From the NCBI GenBank assembly GCA_051746985.1, contig JBNJFP010000009.1:1-64000 (forward strand): DNA of 64,000 bases, read 5' to 3'. Position 1 is the first letter of the stretch, and every line of letters begins with the position of its first letter. Positions 1 to 10,657 of this stretch are shown here, piece after piece. The stretch comes from Fodinibius sp051746985. GTDB lineage: Bacteria; Bacteroidota; Rhodothermia; Balneolales; Balneolaceae. The position numbers and the translations under genes are program-made. The notes under the pieces were generated by a model that did no database searches, had not been told where the DNA came from, and worked only from the letters and a program-made list of their open reading frames with translations.

Positions 1-124
1 TGGTGTATTGCTTGCGTGTTTGTTTTTGTCCCATTTGTCTGTGGTTTTGTTACCCGCAATATACCTTAACTGGGTGTCTACTCAAATATAGCAGGTCCAA
101 GCTATTTACCAGACAATAGTTAGT

Positions 125-226
125 TCAATCCTTCTGACTTCCTTCTCCAAGGAAGAACTCCTTAATGTAATTTCAGCCATCAAAATCCAAAGTCCCTCTT
201 GGAGAAGAGGGATATAGGGAGATTGA
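125..226. repeat. MITE-like palindromic repeat, unit 1
   Basis: The unit opens with TCAATCCTTC and closes with AGGGAGATTGA, so its ends form an inverted repeat. Inside are two hairpins: CTTCCTT/AAGGAAG around CTCC at 138-155, and CCCTCTT/AAGAGGG around GGAG at 194-211. It has no coding capacity. The same plan recurs in the unit at 338-452. It resembles dispersed intergenic repeats seen widely in Bacteroidetes and cyanobacteria; that comparison is from memory. Confidence 0.65.
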
Positions 227-337
227 GTGCTCTGATTTGGGAATTGATCTACAAATGCTAATCAAGGCAAAGGATGCAAGAACATCTGCGGTTGATATCC
301 CGCTGATGGCTAAAATTCTTTGAATAGCCCAATCTGG

Positions 338-452
338 TCAATCCTCCTTCTCCAAGGAGGAACTTATTTATACCATTTGCGAGCAATCAATAAAAAAGTC
401 CCCTTTGTGGTGCCCCGTTTTACGGGGGAGAAGAGGGATTTAGGGAGATTGA
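338..452. repeat. MITE-like palindromic repeat, unit 2
   Basis: Second copy of the element at 125-226. It starts TCAATCCTCC and ends AGGGAGATTGA. The left hairpin CCTCCTT/AAGGAGG around CTCC lies at 343-360. The right half carries an extra nested hairpin, CCCCG/CGGGG around TTTTA, at 413-427. A third partial start (TCAATCCTCC) lies at 470, with a degraded remainder to about 516. The hairpin arms differ between copies but stay paired. Confidence 0.65.
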
Positions 453-547
453 CCGGTGGACCATTACATTCAATCCTCCTTTTTCTATCTCGGGAATATA
501 ACTCCCTCGGAACGCTTGCAATTCAATAACTTCTGCCGTCTCATGTT

Positions 548-1747
548 TCACTTTTGCTCAATTGGAATCTTCCCGTCCCTCCACTCAATGGTTGTTTCCT
601 TATCAGCGTCAAAGGCATCCACAGAACGAATCCACTCATCATCCTGCCAGATGCGCGAATATCCCTGCTCCAGGGCCGTATTGGGATTTTGCAGCTCTAG
701 CCGGTGACGTAATTCGCTTAGTTTTTCGCGCTTTTGCATAAAGTGAACTTCGCGGCGATGCTGAATGCGATCAAGCAAATTATTCACTTTCTCATGATTA
801 TTCGCAACTTTCTGCTGCACTACTTGCAGCGCATGTGATTGCACTAATTGCTGTATCTGTTCCTTTTGATTACTGATGCGATCCTGAACAATATCATGCA
901 GGCGCGTCGTCAGGTCATCGGCGAACATGCGCACCTCGTTGATATCGGGAGTGGCAATAATTGGAGCCTGGGTGGGCGTGGCAGCACGGGCATCGGCCAC
1001 AAAGTCAGAGATGCTGAAATCAACTTCGTGTCCCACAGCACTGATGGTCGGCACGCTGCAATTAAAAAGGGCCCGGGCAACGGCTTCTTCATTGAAAGGC
1101 CACAGATCTTCCAGCGATCCGCCACCTCGACCAATAATGAGCACGTCAACATGTTGGCGCTCCGAAAACCAGTTGATGGCCTTAACCAGCTGGGGCGCGG
1201 CATTCACGCCCTGCACGCTTGCATGATGCAGGAGCACCTCGGCCACCGGCCAGCGCCGTTCGAGCGTATCACGGATATCATGGAAAGCGGCGCCCGTAGC
1301 TGAAGTGATCACCCCAATTTTAAACGGAAACTTCGGCAGCGCTTTTTTGTGCTTGTCATCGAAAAGCCCTTCTTCTTTGAGTTCTTTTTTGAGTTTTTCA
1401 AAGGCTTCCTGCAGAGCACCTTTTCCAGCTTGTTCAACAGATCGGACAATAAGCTGATATTTTCCATGCGGTGGATAGACCTGAATATCCCCGCCCGCTA
1501 TAATTTGCTGACCGTCTTCCAGTTCAATGCCCAACCGCTGATTTATACCCCGCCAGATTACGGCAGAAAGCTGTGCGTCCTCGTCTTTGATTGTAAAATA
1601 GGTGTGTCCCGCCCGACTGGTGGAGGCATTGCTGACTTCGCCCTCCACTTTGATGTCAAGAAAATTGCCTTCGAGCAGGGATTTGATTTCGCCCGTTAAT
1701 TCCGAAACTGAGAGTACGTGCGGCGTAAAAAGATCTGACTGAGACAT
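548..1747 (-). CDS. xseA: exodeoxyribonuclease VII large subunit
   Basis: Large subunit of exonuclease VII, which degrades single-stranded DNA to oligonucleotides in repair and recombination. About 399 residues, slightly shorter than the E. coli protein. The first ~100 residues form the OB-fold (tRNA_anti-like) domain. The catalytic domain follows, with GVITSATGAAFHDI and VGHEVDFSISDFVADARA. The last ~80 residues are a coiled coil rich in Q, E and R. An upstream in-frame ATG at 1774 exists, but MSQSDLFTPH at 1747 matches the usual N-terminus. The partner xseB is not adjacent. The gene is divergent from pyrC across a repeat-bearing gap. Confidence 0.95.
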   Translation of the reverse strand: MSQSDLFTPHVLSVSELTGEIKSLLEGNFLDIKVEGEVSNASTSRAGHTYFTIKDEDAQLSAVIWRGINQRLGIELEDGQQIIAGGDIQVYPPHGKYQLIVRSVEQAGKGALQEAFEKLKKELKEEGLFDDKHKKALPKFPFKIGVITSATGAAFHDIRDTLERRWPVAEVLLHHASVQGVNAAPQLVKAINWFSERQHVDVLIIGRGGGSLEDLWPFNEEAVARALFNCSVPTISAVGHEVDFSISDFVADARAATPTQAPIIATPDINEVRMFADDLTTRLHDIVQDRISNQKEQIQQLVQSHALQVVQQKVANNHEKVNNLLDRIQHRREVHFMQKREKLSELRHRLELQNPNTALEQGYSRIWQDDEWIRSVDAFDADKETTIEWRDGKIPIEQK

Positions 1748-1761
1748 AATAATTTTTGGGT

Positions 1762-1811
1762 CACAGATGTACACGGATTAAAACAGATTACCTTATCTGT
1801 GCAAATCTGTG
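1762..1811. repeat. CACAGAT-type inverted repeat
   Basis: The left arm CACAGATGTACACGGAT (1762-1778) pairs imperfectly with the right arm ATCTGTGCAAATCTGTG (1795-1811), 14 of 17 positions, around a 16-base loop. Arms built from repeated CACAGAT words are a familiar dispersed repeat in Bacteroidetes genomes, from memory. It sits between the divergent starts of xseA and pyrC, so it would be transcribed in the xseA leader. Confidence 0.55.
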
Positions 1812-1818
1812 GCTATTA

Positions 1819-1847
1819 TTGAATTCTGTTGAAAACACGTATATTTG
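1819..1847 (+). promoter_or_regulatory. candidate Bacteroidetes-type promoter for pyrC
   Basis: TTG at 1819-1821 and TATATTTG at 1840-1847 match the -33 TTG and -7 TAnnTTTG elements of Bacteroidetes housekeeping promoters, with 18 bases between them. Transcription would start near 1853, about 20 bases before the pyrC ATG at 1873. Sequence match only. Confidence 0.5.
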
Positions 1848-1872
1848 CTCACAAAAATAACACAAAGTTTTT

Positions 1873-3168
1873 ATGAGTTACACGCCTAATTTACTGCTTC
1901 AGAACGTAAAGCCTGTCGGTGGCGATTTTAACGGTTCGGATACGGTTGATATCCGTATTGACGATGGAAAAATCGTTGAAATTGACACAAATATGGATCC
2001 CAAAGAAAACGAAGAAATCCATGATGCCGATGATGCCTATGTTTCGGGCGGATGGATGGATATGCACGTCCACTTGCGCGAGCCCGGTTACGAGCATAAA
2101 GAAACGATAGAAACCGGTTGCGCCGCAGCGGCTTTTGGAGGATTTACAGAAGTCGCCTGTATGCCGAATACCAACCCGCCCATTCATACGCGGGATGTCG
2201 TTGAATTCATAAAGAAAAAAGCGGAGAAGCTGCCCGTGGAAGTGCATCCCATTGGCTGCGTATCCAAAGAGCGTGAAGGCAAGTCGATTGCCGAGATGGG
2301 CGACATGAAAGCGGGCGGTGCGGTTGCCTTTAGTGATGATGGCGATCCCGTCTATAATTCGCAGCTGATGCGTGTGGCACTCGAGTATTCTTCGATGCTG
2401 GAGATGCCCATTATCAACCATGAAGAAGATTTGAAGCTATCACGTCCCGGACACATGCACGAGGGAAAAGTGTCGGCGCGACTGGGAATTGACGGCACGC
2501 CGGGCATTGCTGAGGAGACGATGATTGCGCGCGATATTTTGTTGGCTGAATTTACCGGCGGACATATTCACGTGGCGCATATTAGCACGGCTAAAGCGGT
2601 AGATTTAGTTCGACAGGCCAAGGCCGACGGCATTAATGTAACGACCGAGGTGTGTCCCCACCATTTTGATTTGACCGACGAGGAAATTGAGCGCCGCGAT
2701 TTTGATACGAACGTCAAAATGCATCCGCCGCTTCGTACGCAAAAAGATGTGGATGCCATGATCGAAGGATTGGCAGACGGCACCATTGATGCTATCTGTA
2801 CCGATCATGCTCCCCATGCCATTGAAGAAAAAGAAGTCGAATTTATTTATGCACCCAATGGTATTATTGGATTGGAAACGGCTTGGAGCATCAGCGTAAA
2901 ACGTCTGCTGGATTCCGATGTGCTTGATCTGCCAACGTTGCTCACAAAATTTGTAGAAAAGCCGCGGGAGATTTTGAATTTGGACATCCCCAAGATAAAA
3001 GAAGGCGCAACGGCGAATCTTACGCTGTTCAATGTGGATCAGGAGTGGACCTTTGATAAGGAGAAAGTGCATTCGAAATCCAAAAATTCTCCTTACCTGG
3101 GGGAGAAACTCAAGGGACGTGCCGAAGCGATTTATAATAAGGGACAGTTTGTAGAAAATACGTTGTAA
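1873..3168 (+). CDS. pyrC: dihydroorotase
   Basis: Type I dihydroorotase, the third step of de novo pyrimidine synthesis: reversible cyclisation of N-carbamoyl-L-aspartate to dihydroorotate. It is 431 residues, the usual length. The metal-binding HVHLREPG lies near residues 65-72. FSDDGDPV and the C-terminal DHAPHAIEEKE motif of the amidohydrolase fold are present. A candidate promoter lies just upstream. It heads a co-directional run with the SGNH hydrolase, which starts on the base after its stop, and then DUF3857 and tsaB. No other pyr gene is in the window, so it is separated from the rest of its pathway. Confidence 0.95.
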   Translation: MSYTPNLLLQNVKPVGGDFNGSDTVDIRIDDGKIVEIDTNMDPKENEEIHDADDAYVSGGWMDMHVHLREPGYEHKETIETGCAAAAFGGFTEVACMPNTNPPIHTRDVVEFIKKKAEKLPVEVHPIGCVSKEREGKSIAEMGDMKAGGAVAFSDDGDPVYNSQLMRVALEYSSMLEMPIINHEEDLKLSRPGHMHEGKVSARLGIDGTPGIAEETMIARDILLAEFTGGHIHVAHISTAKAVDLVRQAKADGINVTTEVCPHHFDLTDEEIERRDFDTNVKMHPPLRTQKDVDAMIEGLADGTIDAICTDHAPHAIEEKEVEFIYAPNGIIGLETAWSISVKRLLDSDVLDLPTLLTKFVEKPREILNLDIPKIKEGATANLTLFNVDQEWTFDKEKVHSKSKNSPYLGEKLKGRAEAIYNKGQFVENTL

Positions 3169-3888
3169 ATGAAAAGCTATTTTATGATGAAATCAGCCCA
3201 ACTCGGTTATGTTGCGGCATTTATATTCCTTATTCAGGGCGTTCTTGTTGCCCAACCCAATGAAGATCCTGATCCTGAGCGCTTTGAGGAAGATATTGCT
3301 GCTTTTGAGCAGTGGGATCTCAAAAATAGTTTTCCTGAAGATGCCATTCTTTTTGTAGGAAGTTCAAGTATCCGGTTTTGGGAAACGCACGAAGCTTTTC
3401 CCAAATATCCCATAATTAACCGTGGATTTGGCGGGTCGCATATCTCTGATGTACAGCATTATTACGAGCAGACTATTGGTAAGTACGATCCATCTGTCAT
3501 TGTTTTTTATGCCGGAGATAATGATGTGGCTGATGACAAGCCCGTATCGCAAGTGGTGGGAGATTATAAGGAGTTGGTAAATCGGGTTATGGATGATTTT
3601 CAAGATGCAAAATTTGTCTATGTTCCCATCAAGCCAAGTGCCAGCCGCTGGGAATACTGGCAAAAAATGGATGAGGTAAATCAACAAATTAAAGCATTTA
3701 ACAAGAAAAATGACCGGCTTTATTATGTGGATTTGGCAACGCCCTTGCTCGCAGAAAATGGGGAGCCTGATGACAGCTATTATGTCGAGGACCAACTGCA
3801 TCTGAGCGATGCCGGATATGAAGTGTGGGATAAAATTATGTCTCAAGAACTGGAACACATTTTTACAGGTCCCCTGAAGAATGAATAG
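3169..3888 (+). CDS. secreted SGNH/GDSL-type hydrolase
   Basis: Predicted exported esterase or lipase-like hydrolase of the SGNH superfamily, 239 residues. All four signature blocks are visible: the nucleophile serine in VGSSSIRFW, the glycine block RGFGGSHISD, the asparagine block YAGDNDV, and the Asp/His block DQLHLSDAGY. An N-terminal signal peptide ends near VLVAQ. The ATG immediately follows the pyrC stop; in-frame ATGs at 3184 and 3187 are alternative starts and keep the signal peptide. The substrate cannot be read from sequence; relatives act on acetylated sugars, lysophospholipids or platelet-activating-factor-like lipids. Confidence 0.85.
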   Translation: MKSYFMMKSAQLGYVAAFIFLIQGVLVAQPNEDPDPERFEEDIAAFEQWDLKNSFPEDAILFVGSSSIRFWETHEAFPKYPIINRGFGGSHISDVQHYYEQTIGKYDPSVIVFYAGDNDVADDKPVSQVVGDYKELVNRVMDDFQDAKFVYVPIKPSASRWEYWQKMDEVNQQIKAFNKKNDRLYYVDLATPLLAENGEPDDSYYVEDQLHLSDAGYEVWDKIMSQELEHIFTGPLKNE

Positions 3889-3924
3889 TTCATTTGATCG
3901 TTATTGATTCTTAAATTTTAATTC

Positions 3925-5904
3925 ATGGCATTTCCGTTGCATCGAATAGTTTTACTTTTATTGATCGTTGGATTCTCCATTCCGGCGTATGGTCAACAAG
4001 ATTCTTTACCCGATGCCGAATTTGGATCGATACCCGATTCGTTGTTTTCCATGCAGCCTCCTGCCGATGCTGAAGATACGCCATATGTTATAGCGAACAA
4101 GGAGTTGGACGTCTCATTTCAGGAGGCCGATGATTCTATTATTGCGGTGTTAGAGCATCACTTCCGGCTAAAAATTTTTGATGCCGACAAGCGTGAAGCG
4201 TCCATCATTGCCATCCCTTATTACTTTCTGGATGATATGGAGCGCATAACGACGGTTGAGGCTTATACCTACCTGCCATCGGGAGAACGCGTGGCGCTGT
4301 CGGAGCAGGATATTCGCACGGTAAATGTGAATTCGCGCTATAATGTAAAAGAGTTTGCCATGCCGGCCGTCGAGGACGGGGCCATTATAGAGTATCGATA
4401 TACGATTGAACGGCAGTATATTGAGGAGCTGCCCGATTTTTATCTTTCCCACGAAGTGCCTACGGCAAATGCAAAAGTTGCCATTACTTATCCCAAGTAT
4501 TTGCGGTACGATGCTTATACCGAGAATTTTGATCAGCCAGTACATAACGATTTTGTGTACCAGGATACCAGCTCGGTGCCCAAAGTCTTTACCATTCCCC
4601 AGCCGGCACCCATTATTACCGAGCGATGGATTGCCCGCGATATCCCACCGGTAAAGGAGGAAGCCTATATTTCTTCGCTCGATGATTACCGTGGAAAGAT
4701 TAAGTTTTTAATGAGCGAATTTGGGATTCCACGTCAGGAACTGGAAAATAATTGGCAGGTGGTTGTGGCACGTATTCGTGATAAAACAGATCCCTGGGAG
4801 CAGATCAACGCGAACCAGAAGGCACGGGCCGTGGGTGATTCTATTGGCAAGGCACTGGATGAGACTCCCAAAGAAGAAGTGCAGGACAGCATCTATCATT
4901 TTTTAAACGAGCGGGTCAACTTTTCGGAAACACACTCTTCGTTTAGTGAAACGTCCGCCGAACAGGTACTCAATGGCGAATCGTCCGACCAGGCTGCCAT
5001 CAATCAGACGCTGGTAGCCATGCTTCGTGGGGCGGATATTGAAGCCAATCCCGTTTTAATATCCACGCGTCAGGCGGGCAAGATAAATGCTGACTTTCCC
5101 TCGTTTTACCAGTTTAACAGCATGATTGTACAGTCGGAGATCGATGAAGAAGCGTATCTGATGGATGCCGGTTTTCCCTACAGTCAGCCCGATTTGATTC
5201 CCGTAGAGACTTATGGCAATCGGGGATTGGTGCTCAGTCAAGATACCTTTGACTGGATCGACATCCATCCCGATAAAAGCATTTTTGACATCAGTGTAGA
5301 TGTTGACGCAGAACTTGATGAGGATGGCACGCTGCGCGGCAAAATAGAAGGGACGCAGGATGGATATCCCGCACAAATGGCCCGTCAGCAGCGAGCCGAT
5401 GGAAGCAGGGAGCGCGATATTTTGCTCCAGGCCTTCTTTGATGGCTATTCCCAAATCAACATAGAAAACGTGACCGTTAAAAACCTCGAGGGTGCTGGCA
5501 AACCGATAACGTTTTCAGCCCGGTTTGAGATTGATGATTACGCGACGAGCTTTAGCGACGGTCTCCAGTTTCGACCGATGATTGTGGGCTATCGCGATGA
5601 GAATCCTTTTTCGGGTTTTGATCGGAATCTGCCCATTACCCTTGATGCCCCCGAAAATCTGGACCTCTCATATTCCATTAAATTACCGCAAGGTTATACC
5701 ATAAATGAGGATGATGATAAAAAAATCGCTTTTTCGGGAGCCGAGTTTGAAGAGCGATATGATCACGAGACCGGGCTGTTAAACTATAGCTACAATATCA
5801 ATTTGGATCAGCGCAACTTTTCGCCTGAGCATTTTCCATCGCTGTACAAACTCTATGAGCGCTGGGTTGAACTAAGCGAACGGTCTTGGTTGATTGAACG
5901 TTGA
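3925..5904 (+). CDS. DUF3857 / transglutaminase-like exported protein, catalytic residues lost
   Basis: 659-residue exported protein with a signal peptide ending near IPAYGQQ. A DUF3857 domain spans about residues 50-200, followed by a transglutaminase-like domain (about 300-430) and a C-terminal beta-rich domain (about 450-650). In active relatives the core reads G-D-C-K-D with FNH and D later. Here those places read GESSDQAA and FNSMI, so Cys and His are both Ser, while the Asp in LMDAGF remains. I infer a non-enzymatic, possibly binding, role in the cell envelope. It is co-directional with the neighbouring SGNH hydrolase and tsaB, without evidence of a shared function. Confidence 0.8.
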   Translation: MAFPLHRIVLLLLIVGFSIPAYGQQDSLPDAEFGSIPDSLFSMQPPADAEDTPYVIANKELDVSFQEADDSIIAVLEHHFRLKIFDADKREASIIAIPYYFLDDMERITTVEAYTYLPSGERVALSEQDIRTVNVNSRYNVKEFAMPAVEDGAIIEYRYTIERQYIEELPDFYLSHEVPTANAKVAITYPKYLRYDAYTENFDQPVHNDFVYQDTSSVPKVFTIPQPAPIITERWIARDIPPVKEEAYISSLDDYRGKIKFLMSEFGIPRQELENNWQVVVARIRDKTDPWEQINANQKARAVGDSIGKALDETPKEEVQDSIYHFLNERVNFSETHSSFSETSAEQVLNGESSDQAAINQTLVAMLRGADIEANPVLISTRQAGKINADFPSFYQFNSMIVQSEIDEEAYLMDAGFPYSQPDLIPVETYGNRGLVLSQDTFDWIDIHPDKSIFDISVDVDAELDEDGTLRGKIEGTQDGYPAQMARQQRADGSRERDILLQAFFDGYSQINIENVTVKNLEGAGKPITFSARFEIDDYATSFSDGLQFRPMIVGYRDENPFSGFDRNLPITLDAPENLDLSYSIKLPQGYTINEDDDKKIAFSGAEFEERYDHETGLLNYSYNINLDQRNFSPEHFPSLYKLYERWVELSERSWLIER

Positions 5905-5931
5905 TATCCCAATTTAATAGCAAATTTATCC

Positions 5932-6591
5932 ATGATACTTGCCTTAGAAACAGCGACTAATGTTTGCTCGGTTGCCTTTTGTGATGATGACGGATCCGTC
6001 TATGAAAAATGGACCGATCAGCGGGGGTCGCATTCCGAGCAGCTTTTTCTGTTTATCGAGGAATTGCAGAAAGAGTACCAATTTTCTATTGGGGATTTGG
6101 ATGCTGTGCTCGTTAGTCAGGGGCCGGGCTCTTACACCGGACTTCGTATCAGTGCAAGTGCCGTTAAGGGGCTGCTCTTTCAACAGCAGGTACCACTGAT
6201 TGGCATAAATACGCTGGCTTCATTTGCGATGGGAGCAAATGAAGAATATCACGAAGCCGAACGCATACACAGCATTATCGATGCCCGCCGCGTGCATGTT
6301 TATCACCAGCAATTTATGGTTAATGATGGTGAATTAACTTCGGGAGACGATGTGGAAGTGATTCCTATAGAAGCATTCGAAAAAATGGTGGGTGCCGGTG
6401 ATGTTATTATTGGTACGGGACTAAAAAGGATTGGTCAACCGACATTGAATATGGCACAAACATTTGGGGCTGATCTGATATCAGCTAAATCACTTATCGC
6501 ATTATATCAGTCCGGGTTTTCTAATTTCTACCGGCAAGAAGATCCCGAAACATTTGAACCGAAATACTATACCTCGAATCAGGTAAATTAG
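5932..6591 (+). CDS. tsaB: tRNA threonylcarbamoyladenosine biosynthesis protein TsaB
   Basis: Scaffold subunit of the TsaB-TsaD-TsaE complex that forms t6A at position 37 of ANN-decoding tRNAs. It is 219 residues, with the ASKHA-fold start MILALETATNVCSVA and the diagnostic GPGSYTGLRISAS segment near residues 65-77. The C-terminal half is variable, as usual for TsaB. It begins 27 bases after the DUF3857 gene and probably shares its transcript. A REP-like hairpin follows the stop after 9 bases. tsaD and tsaE are not in the window. Confidence 0.93.
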   Translation: MILALETATNVCSVAFCDDDGSVYEKWTDQRGSHSEQLFLFIEELQKEYQFSIGDLDAVLVSQGPGSYTGLRISASAVKGLLFQQQVPLIGINTLASFAMGANEEYHEAERIHSIIDARRVHVYHQQFMVNDGELTSGDDVEVIPIEAFEKMVGAGDVIIGTGLKRIGQPTLNMAQTFGADLISAKSLIALYQSGFSNFYRQEDPETFEPKYYTSNQVN

Positions 6592-6600
6592 TATTACAGC

Positions 6601-6625
6601 GGCACAAGCGGACGCTTGCGCCATT
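6601..6625 (+). repeat. REP-like hairpin, GGCAC...GCGCCATT family, copy 1
   Basis: GGCACAAGCG (6601-6610) pairs with CGCTTGCGCC (6613-6622) around a GA loop, with one A-C mismatch at stem position 4, then ATT. A second hairpin at 10608-10634 has the same outer frame GGCAC...GCGCCATT, including the mismatch, but a different, still-paired inner stem. There is no U-tract, so a simple terminator is unlikely. Confidence 0.5.
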
Positions 6626-6782
6626 TCATTTCGAGTTATCTCTCAAAAAATGTAAATCAACTTGATATAGGTGTGCACATCAGTGACCTTAACGAGGTAT
6701 TTGAAAACGAATCAACGGTTTATTTGTAGCAGCTACAGGTAATACGAGCAAAACGGATCAGAAAAAAACAGGGGATACCAAA

Positions 6783-9389
<2,607 letters not shown>

Positions 9390-9423
9390 TAGAAAATGAG
9401 CTTAGTCTTGTGAATTTAGCATT

Positions 9424-9550
9424 GTGTCACCCTGAATTTATTTCAGGGTCTGATGCAAAAAATGCTAAAGGCTCAAAAAAAGAGTAATGCCCTGGTAGAT
9501 GCTGAAACCCCGAAGGGTCGGGACAAGCCAAGTTCCGCATGGCACGAGTT
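9424..9550. repeat. dispersed intergenic repeat (CACCCTGAATTTATTTCAGGG type), copy 1
   Basis: Begins GTGTCACCCTGAATTTATTTC and ends around GCATGGCACGAG. The first part is a hairpin built on CCTGAA/TTCAGG. The later AGATGCTGAAAC segment is the start of the second hairpin, here broken by a GC-rich insert (9508-9530) absent from the copy at 30651-30730. No coding capacity. Confidence 0.6.
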
Positions 9551-9575
9551 ATTGGTATTACTTCTGATTATTCTT

Positions 9576-9598
9576 GTTCCGTAGCTCTGCTGCGGAAC
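9576..9598. repeat. hairpin GTTCCGTAGC/GCTGCGGAAC
   Basis: A ten-base stem with one G-T pair around TCT, in the gap between the M14 peptidase and accD. A downstream CGCATACGTGCGGA may continue it as a second small stem. There is no U-tract. Together with the repeat at 9424-9550 it accounts for most of the ~307-base gap 9390-9696. I see no gene there. Confidence 0.4.
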
Positions 9599-9696
9599 GC
9601 ATACGTGCGGACAAAAAACCTACACAAATAAAAGATTTTAGCTTCGACCCAGAATCATTATTTTTGTGAATCATTTAAAATGAAATTAGGACATAC

Positions 9697-10548
9697 ATGA
9701 CTTGGTTTAAACGTAAGGACAAAAATATACAAACCGATCAGCGTAAGGAAATGCCAGAGGGTGTCTGGATTAAAGTGCCCAAAACTGGTGAAACGGTCCA
9801 CCGTCGTGAGCTCGAAGATAATCTGTGGGTAGATCCGCTGAGTGGATACCACTTCCGTATCGGTAGTGATGAGTACTTTTCGTTCCTTTTTGATAAAGGG
9901 GAGTTCGAGGAAATTGGTCAGGATATTGAGCCTACTGATCCACTCGAGTTTGAGGACCGCAAGAAGTACAGCGATCGCCTTGAAGAGTACCAGGAAAAAA
10001 CCGGTAAAACGGACGCCGTACGAGTTGGTGTTGGAAAAATGAATGATCTTGATGTGGTTATCACCTGCATGGATTTTAGTTTTATTGGAGGCAGTATGGG
10101 ATCGGTCGTTGGTGAACGCATCGGCATGGCGATTGACCACGCTCGTGAAAATGAAAAGCCGCTGATAATCATCTCACAGTCTGGCGGCGCGCGTATGATG
10201 GAAAGCGTCCTCAGCCTAATGCAGATGGCAAAAACTTCGGCCAAGTTGGCCCAGTTAGAAGAGGCCGGCGTTCCCTATATTTCGCTGATGACGAATCCCA
10301 CAACAGGTGGTGTTACTGCAAGTTTTGCGATGCTCGGCGATTTCAATATTGCAGAGCCTGAAGCATTGATCGGTTTTGCGGGTCCCCGGGTCATTCGTCA
10401 GACAATCGGTCGCGATCTGCCGGAAGGATTTCAGCGCTCGGAGTATCTGCTCGAGCACGGTTTTCTGGATTTTATTACGCCACGGAACCAGATTAAGGAG
10501 AAGCTTACCAAACTGATTAAAATTTTACTGCACAAGTTCGAAAAGTAA
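9697..10548 (+). CDS. accD: acetyl-CoA carboxylase carboxyltransferase subunit beta, cysteine-free
   Basis: Beta subunit of the carboxyltransferase that transfers CO2 from biotin to acetyl-CoA to make malonyl-CoA for fatty acid synthesis. It is 283 residues. The crotonase-fold core is intact, with FIGGSMGSVVGERI, SGGARMMESVLSLMQMAKT and TNPTTGGVTASFAMLGD. The N-terminal zinc ribbon, normally four cysteines, is present in outline, but its positions read KVPKTG and VDPLSGYH, so all four cysteines are gone. Bacteroidetes AccD proteins are known to me to share this, so it is probably a lineage trait. accA is not adjacent. Confidence 0.93.
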   Translation: MTWFKRKDKNIQTDQRKEMPEGVWIKVPKTGETVHRRELEDNLWVDPLSGYHFRIGSDEYFSFLFDKGEFEEIGQDIEPTDPLEFEDRKKYSDRLEEYQEKTGKTDAVRVGVGKMNDLDVVITCMDFSFIGGSMGSVVGERIGMAIDHARENEKPLIIISQSGGARMMESVLSLMQMAKTSAKLAQLEEAGVPYISLMTNPTTGGVTASFAMLGDFNIAEPEALIGFAGPRVIRQTIGRDLPEGFQRSEYLLEHGFLDFITPRNQIKEKLTKLIKILLHKFEK

Positions 10549-10607
10549 TTACAATTTATACCATATTGTGACAGTGCGACTGCAATCGCGCTGCATGTTA
10601 TTCGGAT

Positions 10608-10634
10608 GGCACTCCGAGGTTTCGGAGCGCCATT
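10608..10634 (+). repeat. REP-like hairpin, GGCAC...GCGCCATT family, copy 2
   Basis: GGCACTCCGA (10608-10617) pairs with TCGGAGCGCC (10622-10631) around GGTT, followed by ATT. The outer frame and the A-C mismatch at stem position 4 match the hairpin at 6601. The inner five bases differ on both arms in a compensating way. It could also help end accD transcription, but the run after it is not a clean U-tract. Confidence 0.5.
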
Positions 10635-10657
10635 CTTATTATTAAATAGCTTTTGTT

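Larger units (their letters stand above)
1..547. other. non-coding region with repeat units
   Basis: No convincing gene is visible on either strand. The short open frames here run through hairpin repeats and resemble no family I know. From 125 on, the region is dominated by two complete MITE-like units and one partial one, annotated separately. Bases 1-124 show nothing recognisable. The region lies downstream of the xseA stop. The small exonuclease VII subunit gene xseB, often next to xseA, is not present here. Confidence 0.7.

Noticed and set aside
320..707. Two short frames over the repeats at the left edge
   Set aside because: They read through hairpin repeats and the antisense of the xseA end; composition is not protein-like.
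848..1303. 151-residue frame antisense to xseA
   Set aside because: Shadow of the strongly supported xseA coding frame.
6601..6625. Possible sigma-54 promoter (GGCAC...TTGC)
   Set aside because: The gap between the two elements is 10 bases, not the 5 needed for GGCAC-N5-TTGC; the sequence is explained by the hairpin.
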